Positions 1 to 11,957 of a stretch of DNA of 64,000 nucleotides are shown piece by piece. The DNA is from Lycocorax pyrrhopterus obiensis (taxonomy: Eukaryota > Chordata > Aves > Passeriformes > Paradisaeidae), in NCBI GenBank assembly GCA_014706295.1, contig JACSVZ010000001.1, positions 116,509,111 through 116,573,110 of the forward strand, read 5' to 3'. The position numbers and the translations under genes were made by a program. The notes under the pieces were generated by a model. It ran no database searches. It saw only the letters and a list, made by a program, of their open reading frames with translations, and was not told the DNA's origin. Within the stretch, counting starts at the first letter, position 1. The number at the start of each line of letters is the position of its first letter.

Positions 1-555
1 AATAATCCAGAATATGTGTCTACACCTGCTTTTAAAAGAAAACATTTCTGTCCCAACCTCAAAAAATAACAAGACAAAGAGAATGTTTTCATCAGCTGGA
101 CAGCTCCAAAATCCTTCAGCAGACTGAGTTTGTTGCCAAAATAAAAATTATTAGGGAAAACATCCTTGTGGAAAGAAGCTTCAAAGCAAATTCTTGTCAG
201 TGTGTACTTGAAGGTCAGTTTGTCTAAAGAGAGAATACAGCCTGCACTGATAAATACTTATAGAACACAGCCATTAAAGTCACTGTATTGATCTCAAAAA
301 GCAGAAAAATCAGGTGAAATTGTACTGGCATCAGTTCAAATGTCCACACTGACACCAGCTCTGTTCCCTGAGAGTCTGGGCCCCTGTCTCAAGCAGATAT
401 CCCCAATTCATGTGTCTGCACCGCTCCTGTTTGCCTCTAACATGGTTTTGCAGAGCCGTGCCAGTTCCTACTGAGTGTGAGAAGATTCACAGAGTGTGAA
501 ATCTTGCAAACTAAATGAGCCATAGGAACAGTTTGCACAAATCCCAAATGATCAG
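1..555. other. Left-edge intergenic sequence
   Basis: Nothing recognised: no repeat, exon or motif cluster that I can support. Confidence 0.45.
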
Positions 556-735
556 CGTGGTAACCCAGTCACCTAGTATGTTATTTCCATTATAAGCAAT
601 AGCAATTATTCAGGCAAAGAAATGACAGAATGAACCCCTCGCTCTGAATGTTTGCGCAGCGCCGGGCCTGAAAAAAGGATTATTATGTTTTTCCACGCAC
701 AAAGGACAACTGTATGCTAATGTCCCCCCCTTTCC
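556..735. promoter_or_regulatory. Candidate conserved non-coding element
   Basis: AT-rich, complex sequence with CAATAGCAATTATTC and GGATTATTATG beside an intact GCGCAGCGCCGGGCC core, and TATGCTAATG at the end. No repeat or open frame is recognised. Low confidence without alignment. Confidence 0.28.
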
Positions 736-3700
736 TTCACTAAGCTGCAGGGAAAGAGGCCTGTCAGGCTCCTGGACAGCTCACACTAATGCAAGTAGGC
801 TCTCTCAAGCAGGCAGGCTGCAGAAAATGAGCTGAGGCATCTTGAGTGCCACAGACATCTGATGGCAGCTGGAAGAGAGGAACTTGTCAGTCAGGGGAAG
901 CCTCCAGGCTGGGGCACAGTGTTGAGCAAAGGGGTTTAGCGGGAGCTTTCTGCCTCTCCTTACTGCCCAAGGAGGGTCCAGCCTTGCTCTCCAGCATGGG
1001 GAATCTTGGAACAACACCCCCACTTTCCACCAAAAAGGCACCGGACTGACCAGAAAGTTTCTGTTTGGGTTTTCTCTGCCCCCAACCCCAGATAAGTCAG
1101 GCATTGCCATCTGAAGATTTGCTATGCTATAAAGGAAAGCAGTATGATATTCCTCTCTAAATGATGACCACACTGAAAACCTCACAGCAGACACTCATTA
1201 AAATGCACAGCATAATAAAAGAATTTACCTAGAGGAAGACAAAACAATGGAAGAACAGTTAATGCAAGTGTCCTATTTCTGAAGAAACTAACAAGTGAGA
1301 AATTGCATTTTCACAACTGAGGTGACCTGCTCCTTGACAAACATGTTGAAACAGGTTTTAGTTCTACTTCGTTTATAGCTACCCTCAGATAGAGTATTGT
1401 GTGCAGCTAACAAGCACAAGTTGCTTGGGAGGTTTTGCTTTTGGATTCTGTTTTTTTAAGGGGTTGGCAGTTTTCTGGTATTAGAGATTTTGAGGGCTTC
1501 TCTCTGTTGTTTTGTTGAGCTTCTTCTAAGAGCTGTAGTTTGGGCTTGTTGGTTTTTTTTTTTAAATTAAACTAAACATTATCTCCTGTTAAAAATTTTC
1601 CAATAAATTTAGGAGGGGAAGAAAAGAAAACCATCCCCCAATCTAACACTGAAACATTTGTCTGCTCAAATATAGGCATTCATTTGGCTAAGTAAAGATG
1701 TCCTGTTTGCAATCAAAATCAGAGATGACAATGACAAGAGAAGTGGAAGGTGTAGGACAGGGAACCTTTGACAATCCATCACCATCTGCTCAAATTTCAC
1801 CACAAAAAAAAAAAAATCTGTGCGACTAAACCTTGAGGAGACAGTATGAGAAGACTTTCAAATCCTTCAGAACAAAGACAAAAAACACTGATTAAAATTC
1901 ATTATGAGTCCCAGTACACTCATTTTCAACCCACCAGTTTGAGCAAGTTTTGCAGAAACACTTGGCACAAAACCTTTTAACCTGTTACAGATCAGGTGTG
2001 AGAAAAACTGTGGGTTTATCCCTGAAGCTGAGAATTCAAGTAGCTCTGTACCAGGTGAGCGTAGTAACACTATTTAAGATTAGATTTATCAAGATAGCTT
2101 CAGGATTTACTTCTCTTAGGGTGGCATCTAAATATTAAAAGAAAGTAAGCAGTACTGAAACAATGATTATTTTGAGTTCTTCTCCTGCCTGTGAGTAACA
2201 TCCCTTTGGCACTAATGCACCCCTTCCATATTTAATTACGGATACACCATTGCAGACACACCACAGATTAATGAGTGGGGAGGAGTCCTTGTGAGCCATG
2301 CCACGTACAACAGAGTTCCTCTTTCTTCCACTCTTAATGCCTACCTCTAATGCTTGCTCAATTAAGTTTCCCTGTCAATACCCTAGGAAAATATGATGCC
2401 CAGACTGAAGGTGATCTCAGTGATGACATCGATACTTTTAATGTAATGAATATGAGCAATGAACTACTCTGAAATGAATGTCAGTTTTCTGGAAGTTTCA
2501 GTTTTTTAATCAAACTTTCTCCTCTCTTTTTGTATGCATAAGGTTTGGAGGCCACCCTTTATTCCTTTCTTTTCTGATTCATGCAAGGCTCAGCTGGGAC
2601 AGGGGCAGGATTTGGGTTACAGGGCTGGCACAGAGGACCTGACCCAGGAAGGACCAAGCATATACAGAGATCTGAGGGGAAATCCCACAGCTTCATCCAA
2701 TTTGGAGAGATGCCTCCCTGCTCCCAGCTCTGGCTGCATCCAAAGACCCACATTTACCTCTGGGAAGGGACTGGAGCACACAGGCCAGGAGCAAGCATCA
2801 TGCTGCAGACCCCATCACCCACCCCAAAACAGCCTCGAAACCACAGCTGTGTCAGAAGTCCCTTGGCTGCATCATTCAAATTTATTGGATCTTGAGTGCT
2901 GCTCATTACGTGTCCTAAATAGAGCTCTAATGCTGAGATGTCTTGATTCATCTTTTATATCTGGAGATGGTCATACATTGGTTTAACCAGCCTTGCAAAC
3001 TAGCCCCAACATCAATAAAGAGCATTAGAAAGATCAAAGAAAGATCAGAAAGAGTTTTTTTGGTGGTTGAAAAAGAAATAGAAAAATAACATGCTTTTAA
3101 ACATTTTTGGAAAAGGCTCAAGCTTTCCTATGTTTCAAAAACAGTAATTACATAGACATTATTGAAGAGAGATAAAAATTATCCTTCAACAGAAAATTTT
3201 TAATCAAGACTGCAAGATTTAACTTTCTCCCTAAAAGAGGTGCTGTGCTGCAGTCATCATTCACTGGGCTTGGTAAAAAAAGTTATTAAAGCCAACTGCA
3301 TTTTAGGTGAAGATGAAGCAAAACAGCTGAAAGTGATCCTTTCCTGCTTTCATATCTATGTCTCCAAAATCTAGAAGCTTTTATTTGGTTCACTTGGAAT
3401 CAAATTATCAGGAAGCAATTAGTCTTCTTAAAATGGAAAAAGGCTATATCATGCTCACTTATTTTTAATACCTCTTATCACATACAACAGGGAATAGTGA
3501 GGATAAAGGGAGAAAAAGATCACTGCTCACAAAGGAAAGCATTCATTAGGCAGATACACAATACACCTCAGAGAAACCCACTGCTATTGCCACCTCATGT
3601 TGCTGAGCTTGGAATTTATGCACACTGTTAAAAGGGGGTTTTTTTGGGAACTGGTGTCCTGCTAGTCTCCTTACAGCCTTGAGGTCTCTCAGAGCACAAA

Positions 3701-5469
3701 GGGCTGTGACTGGATTACTCTACATCTTATTTTATACTGATGTGCCTTTGCAAGGCAAGACTCCTTCGTCCTCAGCGTTACAGAAACACAAAACGAAGGA
3801 GACACACGCAGAGATACTCAGAGATGGGACAACTAACACTGGCCTCTGGTGGCCTGTGCAGAAACTGGCCAGGCTCTGGAAATGGTAATTTCTGAGACAG
3901 GACCATGCCTTCCTTTGAGAAGAGCCTACCCAGAGTGCCTGGGGCTGTGGGGTTAATTAACCACCCACCACCTAGGTTTGAGCAGCCCAAGAAACCCTGA
4001 GCTGGGGTTGGTTTTCCCAGGCCAGCCAAGTCACAGGCACTGTTTAACCTCTCAAACCCTCCCCAGCCTCTCTCCCCACTCTGGTTTGCTGCAGGACCAG
4101 CCTGTTCCCCCAGATCTAAGGTATCAGACACACTTTTGCTCACAGAGTTGAGATGCCTCACTCTGAATCAGGCGGTTCTGCTACAAAACCGTATAGGGTT
4201 GGGCTTTGGGGTGAAATGTGCCATTTTCCTCTGCCATCTGAAATGCAGGGATGCTCAGCAGCGTGCAGCCAGAGGGGTGTGCCAGCAGTCCTGAGTATCC
4301 CTGCTCCCAGCAGCTGGATCCCTTTTCCAGGTGCCTCCCTGCCAGCTCACAGGGATGTCCCTCCTTCCCCAGGGGCTGGGAACAGTATTGTCATCCCTTG
4401 CAGCATCACTACAGCACCAAAGAATGAAAGCAAATGCTTACCCCAGCTTTAACACCTAACTTTAGGTAGAGGGTTATTTTGCCCCAGAAATTAGCTTACA
4501 GCAGACTGGGAAAAGTTTTTGGAACTCATCCGAGTGCTCTGGAGAAGCTGCTGGGAACACTCCTGTTATCTGACACTTCTGAATGGAAATGTCTTTGTTC
4601 TGTGCATTGCTTTCAACTCCCCTTTGCAACTCCCAGACAAGCAGGCTTGCCCCGTTATGTTCATTGGGTCCATCTGGTGCAGTTGCAGATCCCTGGCACC
4701 CCCTATTTTGTCAGGGGGAGCAAGAAGTCCCCATAAGCTGCCTCATGCTAACCAAAGAGGAAGAAGTTTGCCAAGGACCTTGCTAAGCTGTGCCCAGGTA
4801 ATTCATGCTGCCCAGAGCTTTGCAGGAGGTTGGATTTACTGTATCTTTTGTGCACAGCAATGGCCAATATCCTTGCTCAGCTCACCAGCAGCAGGGTAAG
4901 AATTAGTCTCACAACTTACTACTTATTTCAGCCACGCATCCCTTTAAAACAAGAGGCAGGTTCCTCTTTTGCAGCTGTGCACAAAGATCAGGTGAGAACA
5001 CAGTCAGACAGCAGGGACTGGCTGGGACAGAGCTCCAGACCACCAGTGTGGTTCTCCTGCTGCATCTCCAGGACCAGCCACATTTCCCTCCTGCCCCACA
5101 TCCCCTCATTGCTGCAGGCAATGCACTCGGCACCAGCACAGCACCTGGCAGCTCACAGGAGACAAGCTGGGAGGGCCAGAGCATCCTGACAAGGCCAGAT
5201 CCAGCACACGGGCTTCCCAGGCACAGCTTGGATCGGGGGTATTCATCCTTCTGCTGCACTGACAAAACCCAACAGGCAGTCACACAACATCCTCATTGTT
5301 CATCCGGGAGAAAAACAGCCTCCGAGCGGCCACAAAAGGAAAAATATGTATGGGCACACATGGCCCAACATGTGCTTTGTCTGGTCAGCGACACTGCCAA
5401 GAAAGATGTGGCACTTGGCCAAAAAGCCTCGGCACAGCAACAAAACACTCTGAAAGCTCAATTATGAGG
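736..5469. other. Intergenic, no gene recognised
   Basis: The longest frame (2534-2986, plus) has no recognisable domain. T-rich tract at 1430-1565 and a 13-base A run at about 1804-1816. No transposon identified. Confidence 0.45.
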
Positions 5470-5575
5470 TGGCAAGAGCGGTCACGGGCGTTAGCGATGA
5501 TGTGAGGGAGCGCGGCGACGCGCGGTGCGAGCACGCAGAGCCGCTCAGGAACGGCCCTGTCCGTCTGTCGGAGGC
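5470..5575. other. Small isolated CpG cluster
   Basis: About a dozen CpGs are packed into roughly 100 bases (for example GAGCGCGGCGACGCGCGGTG) in otherwise CpG-poor DNA. It is too short for a classical CpG island. It could be a small regulatory island or a remnant of a GC-rich insertion. No coding frame supported. Confidence 0.6.
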
Positions 5576-5599
5576 TCAGAGACATGGCTGGGTGGCAGG

Positions 5600-8500
5600 C
5601 AGGGATGGCCAGCGTGACAGACCACGCTCTCAGCACTTCATCAGAGCTGCTCTCAAAGTGCTGCCCGACAACTGTCAAGCAGCACCGCGCCGTAGGAGTT
5701 ATAAAGACATTTTCAAAGGACAATAATGAAGTAGCTCTGTGAATTGCTAGGAAGAGCTCCACTCAAGCATGAGGGACTTGGCAGGGAATAAAGCACGGAG
5801 ACGAAAATATAAAATGCAGGTGATGAAAATCAATCCCTTCCTTCTACCAAGGAGATCTCATCCTGAATTTTCAAGGAGATAGTGAGTAGATGCCATGAGG
5901 GGCCCCTGACAGCAGAGGAACCTGTATATGGGGCATGCAGTAACCACAGAAATGCTGGACTACGGGGCTTGTTTAGGTCACTGGGAGTGCCCATATGGTG
6001 CTCCCAGTGGAAACCACTGGATTTTAATGCTTCTATTATCACTTAAGATGAAAGGATGAACTCTGGATTGATGGGAGAAGTTCAGCCTGCACGGGTGCCT
6101 CATATTTGTGGGCTACTAAAGTTGCCCTTACAAAAGACCCAGAGGCTTTGTTCTCCCATGTTTCAAAACCTTCCTCAAACCGCATTTGGAGATATTCCCA
6201 GCCTTCCTCATTCCCCTTTCCTCATTCCCAGTGAGTGAGCCCTGATCTTTGCCTGAGCTACACCATGGGCAAGTCTGTGCCTAGGTAGGTCTTGTGCCTT
6301 GCTGATCCTGACTCGCTGGATCCACTGCATTTTTTGGGATGGTCTGGAAGGAACAGACCCATTGCCCAAGGCAGCTTAGTGCCACTGCAGCCCTGCCATC
6401 ACCTCGCTGGTGTCCTGCAGGTCTGTGCCCAGTGGCACTACTGCCCCTGCCTGCACCATGGCCACGTTCACCTGCCACTGCTGCTCCCTGAAATGCTTTT
6501 GCCTGCATGTCACCTCTGATATCACAGCAAAATCCGCTGACTTTAGGTCCCGTGGATGGGCAGCATGCATTGGATGAGCAACAAAATCATGCTGTGTTGC
6601 TCCAGGAATACTCACAGTACAACCAAATTAACAAATAATAAAAATTAAAAAATCAAGCCACAAACCACGGTATTTTCTGTATTGTCTAGAAACCAAATGC
6701 AGTGGCTGCAGCCATAAACCCCTTCCCTGCACTCCCTGTAAGGAATGGGCTGGTACAGCCAGCACTTCATTAGTCATCCATTAAATACTTTCTACTATTA
6801 CAGCCCAAGGTGAGCCAGAGCCAGTGATCTAGAGTTTAGCAGATTAAAAGCACTTTCAGTTCCTGTAACCATTCTGTCCTGCAGTAGTTTCATTTCTCTA
6901 GGCTATCATCAACACACAAACCATTTTTGTAATCGTGTTTGTTTCTTCTACTTTCTATATGCACGCTTTCATTTAAGTCTTGCTTTCATTCTCTCTGACC
7001 ATATCTTTTTCAGACTAGTTTTTTTTTCTTCTTGCTACATCTACTGAAGGAAAAAAAAAAGTTATGCAGGTGTATAACCAGCATAAAATTGCAACCCATA
7101 AATTTTCTATATAAATGCACTTTATAATGTGCGTAATAAAAAAATAGCCTCGTCATGTCAAGCTGCCTTAGAGTTGTAAATGGATCAAAGTATTAAAACA
7201 CTTACATGAACTTGAATATGTAAGGCTAGCCAAAATATCCAGTGAAAGAAAGCTTTTTCTGATAAATATTAGTTTGATAGAAGTCTTACAGCACTTTCAG
7301 TTGGGATTATAGGTTGGGGTTTTCTTTCCTACAAGCCTTGTCAAGAAGTGCCTGCCTGTCTCTTCTGACTGAGGTTTTAATCCTCTAGAAATTCATGTAC
7401 TGCTTCTGAAGGTAATTCAGCACCTGAAACTGCTCCACTTCTTCTCAAGGGAAAACAGGAGTCAGTCAGTCGATGACATCTTTCACAAAAAAAAAAGTTA
7501 TATTTACTCGCAGCAAAAAGATTGCAAAGTAAACATCTGTGTGTTCATGTGGGTACACACACCATGGATATAAATGTATGTGTATGGATACAAAATATGC
7601 AAATAAAAATATCTCAATAATAACTTGAAAGTCAAAACTAAACGTCCCCCTAAGAGTCTTGGTAGCTGGAGTTTAAGATAGTCTGCTCTCAGATCTTGAG
7701 TACCTCACATAGTCCTAAAGGGTCTGTGCTTTCTGTTTGCCAAAAACTGAGCTTTCAGACATTTTGAATGAAAAAATAACTGCTTATGTGAGGAAAAACT
7801 GCTCCAGAGCTGCCACTCACTGTAAGGACATGCAGAGAGGAGTTATATGCAGGAACACTGAGATCTGAAGCCAGGAATGCACTTCCTTGCCAGCCCATCC
7901 CAATAGCTTTACACAAAAAACCTGGAGATTCTGGACATTTGGAAGCATCACCTCAGCTGTGGGATGAGTGCCCCCACAGAAAAGAAACCCAGAGCTGTCC
8001 AAGCTCCTGCACGAGAACTGCAATGACAGACAGACATAGTGACGTCCCTTGACTCCTTCCACGCCGGTTTCAGCCCATTTCAGAAGCACCCTTCAAGTCT
8101 GGCTGTGGAAGGGGAGGCACAGCCAGTAAACACAGCATCAGTTTGGACCTAAATGGAAAAAATAAAGATGGGAAGAGAGCAGAGCGCACAAATCCACCTT
8201 ACAGAAAGGAAATTAAATCGGAGTAAGGAGCACTTAAGGGACCTGCCCCATCAGCAGAACTTGTCTATGCATGACCTGTGAATTAAATGACACATTCAAT
8301 CCTGTAAGCCACAAGCCATTCGCTTATTGAGACAGCCAAAATTCCTCTTAAGGAGAACGATGGATGTTCTGAACAGAAGCATAACTCAGACATTTCTATG
8401 CATTAGGTTATTTTGGAATACAAGAGCCATGTGATTATATCCTTCCTAATGAGAATTTAACTGTTTAGAAAAGCAAAATAAGTTTTCTGAAGTGGTATGG

Positions 8501-8929
8501 TGCTATTCAATTCAAAGCAGATACAACAAAAGGATGTTTCAGACATCTAAAGCTCCCCTTGTGATAGGCACTGCTAAGGCTTTGCCTTCCTTTTGTTTTT
8601 CGTAAGTGTTTGTGGAGTCTTTATCAAGCTGGACAAAGTTCCTAATCTCTAAATTTACTGGATTCTGTGCATTTGAGCTGATCAACAAATGTTTACTGCA
8701 TTTTTTTGTGGGGACAGAATGCCATAGAATTGAAATAAATTTGTTGCTATATAAGCACACACATAATTTATGGAAAAGAACGTTGTTATTATTTTCTTTC
8801 TCATACAAACCTTAGTTACATTTACTTTTTTCAGTTTTATCACTTAACTTCAAAATTAATAGAGAATTCCTTAATGTGGTTTTCATGTGAACTAGTAAGG
8901 GGAAATAAACTTTACAGCAGCATTTAAAA
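5600..8929. other. Intergenic, no gene recognised
   Basis: No coding exon or named transposon. T and A runs near 7020-7060 and 7489-7498. A/T-rich from about 6600 onward. Confidence 0.45.
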
Positions 8930-9290
8930 GATAATCCAATTTTAAGCATTAACTCGGCCAATCTATCATATAAATTCTAGATTAATTGATACCAATTTAC
9001 GTATTAGTATTTAATTCTGGCTTGATGGCCTCCAGGGATGTTTCAGAATCTTGCCAGGCTTCATTGATCGTATCCTGATATCCTGTATCAGTGAATATAA
9101 TCGGAATGAGCGTATAAACTTACAATTGCAAAGCTGCTGCGTGGCAGGCAAACAGAAATTGTTACAGACAGTTTGTACCAATTAAAAAAGTTCAGCCAGT
9201 TAACTAAATACCTGAGGCAATCTTTCAGCCTTCAAAGCTGGAGAAAAGGTCTATCTCAGCACCAAAGAGTAATTATATCCAGGCTGTGAC
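8930..9290. promoter_or_regulatory. Candidate conserved non-coding element
   Basis: Complex AT-rich sequence with CTAGATTAATTGAT, ACGTATTAG, TTTAATTC, an unusual density of intact CpG in AT-rich context (CTCGGCC, TTACGTA, GATCGTA, ATCGGAATGAGCG), and GAGTAATTATATC. No repeat or coding frame is recognised. A second block of similar texture runs 9470-9790. Conservation could not be tested. Confidence 0.32.
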
Positions 9291-9800
9291 TGGCAGTTGA
9301 GTTTACAGAAAGGTTAAGAAAGCCCTATAGGTCAGGATAGCCAAATAACACCGAGGTGGCTGCACTGAGATAGCTTAGGAGAAAACAGTAATTGAGGAGC
9401 AGAAATGTCAACACTTAATCATAGCCCTCACCATTTTTATGGGCTGGAAGAAAGCATTTGATGCCCAGCTCCCAAACAGCCCTTGCAAAGCGGTACCAGC
9501 CGCGTTTGGAAGTGATCCGGGTGTTCCATTTTCCTCAGGAGTCTGCTTTTCCCGGCCCTCCGACTGCAGCGGTTACAGCACAAATTACTGGGTGTGGAAA
9601 ACCTGTGCAGCAAAGAGTTATTTCCCTGAATCCTCTCAGTTTCTTCAGGCTTTAATGACAGCCAAAAGCATTGCATGAAAGTTCTTAAGAAAATGGCAGA
9701 GAGCTTAAGAAAAATACGGTTTGAGGCCATATGAACGCTATTTATTACTCGAGAACAAACCAATTGCCTTAGACGTTGTCATATCATCGTCCCCTGGTTT

Positions 9801-11600
9801 TACACTAAAGGAAAAAGCCATGCACCCACATACTACCATAAGACTTCAGAAAGCAGAGCTGACCCCTTGAGCAGGTGATAAAACCACAATTCCAGCCCCA
9901 GGATATCGTTGCCATCCCATCCAACAGAAAGCAGTGGCTGGAGAAGAAAGGCAGTCACGGTAACTGAGACAACACATGTTGCCCTAACACTGCTCAACAG
10001 GTGAATCACAGCACAAAATATCCCCTTTTTCCTCTCATTACTTGTATGTTCACTAAAGGGGACAAGCCCTGCTAAATAACCCTGCTGTCCCACACAGGGC
10101 AAAAGGGAAGAAGTGTGGAATGACTTAAAGCACTGTTTATGGCCCAAAGAAAGTGAAAAAACAGTCTCTTTTGGCTGAAACAGCAGCAGTTAGCTTGAAA
10201 AATCTTCCTCATGCTCTCTGCACCAAGATGGCCACAGAATCACAACTTCTTGCTGAGCTCATGGGATACTTTCAGCCTCAAAAAAAACCCAAAAAGGAAA
10301 GGAAAATATTACCACGTAATGCTGAGAATTTAAAGACCTCTGTAGCACTGTCTGGAATAGAGAGCTCAACTGATTTACTGCTCTTAAAGCAGGCAGGGGA
10401 GAAGGCACCCTCATGCTAGATGAAGACATTAAGTGAGGAAATTACTGTTATAGGAGTGAATTAATTTTCATTGATCTAATTTCCTGACAGACATACCAGC
10501 AGTGAAGAGTTTACTAACTGTGGGTTCCTCCTTTGTCAGGTATCCCCTCCTCCTGTTTTTACTGCAGAAGCAGAAAAATAGAACTAAAGAATGGAGGAAA
10601 TACTTAACATTTCTCTCAAATCATCAGTTAGTGCTCCTCTGGGGTAAAATCTGTCTCATGCTGTTCAGTCTTTAAAAAAGGTTTGCTGAATACAAGTACA
10701 AGGATGGCACCATAATACAGAAAGGCTGCTGGATTAAATTCCTTTGACAAAATATTGCATTTCTTTCTCTTTTAGCTGTTGGCCCTTTTAATATGCTTTG
10801 AAGGTAGCCCAATGAGTTTTACTTGAATACTTAGATGCAAAAGTAGACAGTAATTGCAAATATTAAGACTTCATGATCTTTACCACTTCTTACCTAAGGA
10901 AAATCTTTTATCACCATTTTGCCCAAGTGACAGGAATATTTCTTTCCTGGCTATACATCCAGATGCAAAAAAAAATGGAGTTTGGGCAGAAATCAGCAGA
11001 TTTATTTAATAGAGATAAAATTCACATGTCATATCTTGACCAAAAATAGGGTTGATATTCAAAAGCAAACTTTTTAGTTGTTATTTCCAACTAGGATCAG
11101 GTCTCCAGCTAGAGTGTACAACATAATTTGACCTGTGAATTGGAATATTTGAAGGAAAGATTCAGCTCTCTTAACAAACAACCTTCAAATACAGCAGAAA
11201 CTCAGTATGCATAAGCAAAAGAAAAGCATGCCTTTACTTTGGGTTTTATACCCATTGCTGCTGACACACGACATCAGAACAGAGATTTCTAAAATTCCCT
11301 TGACTTGGGAGTTAAAAATAAATAAAATAAAATAATCAGATGACTGGTTTATTTATTTATTGCATTTCTAGCCACTCTTTTTTAAAAGGAAAGATTCAAA
11401 ATCTGACTGGTACACCCTAAATATTAAGATACTAAAGGTTAATAAAAAGACAACACAGATTCTATTTTATCTCTTTTTGAATGGCCATCCTTCTAGTGGA
11501 GGCACAAGACTTGATCTTGGTTGACATCTTGGGTCTTGCTGAGCTTTCGTTTTTCCAGCCCTCCATAAATTTGTGGTGTGAAATTTTAATTGACTTAATT
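9801..11600. other. Intergenic, no gene recognised
   Basis: An 88-codon frame at 10153-10419 has a lysine-rich middle but no ATG start and no recognised homology. An AAATAAA/AAAATAAAAT tract lies at 11315-11335. Otherwise plain. Confidence 0.45.
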
Positions 11601-11957
11601 TCACAGAGTCATAGAATCGTTTAGGTTTGAAAAGACTTCTGAGGTCATCGAGTGCAACCGTTAACCTCACGCTGCCAAGGCCACCACTAAACCATTTCCC
11701 TGAGCACCTCATCCACAATTCCTTTAAATCCCTCCAGCATGGGGACTCAGCCACTGCCCTGGGCAGCCCATCCAAGCTTTTCAGTGACGATGTTTTTTCT
11801 AACAACCAATCTAAACATCCCCTGGAGCAGCCTTGAGGCCATTTCCACTTGTCCTGTTGTTTGTTAGTTTGGAGAAGAGAACAACACACACCTCACCACA
11901 ATTTGCTTCCAGGTGGCCATAGGATTCTTCTAAGCCTGCTTTGCCATGCAGAACAAC
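11601..11957 (-). mobile_element. CR1 LINE fragment, minus orientation
   Basis: It opens with the reversed tail TCACAGAGTCATAGAATCGT, TTAGGTTTGAAAAGACTTCT and GAGGTCATCGAGTGCAACC. It continues with CCTGAGCACCTCATCCAC, GGGCAGCCCATCC, CTTGAGGCCATTTCCACTTG, TTGGAGAAGAGAACAACACA and CTTCCAGGTGGCCAT. It is a standard 5'-truncated avian copy, divergent and inactive. Confidence 0.95.

Noticed and set aside
2534..2986. 150-codon plus-strand frame
   Set aside because: No domain, no homology that I recognise, overlapping open frames on both strands and no splice or promoter context.
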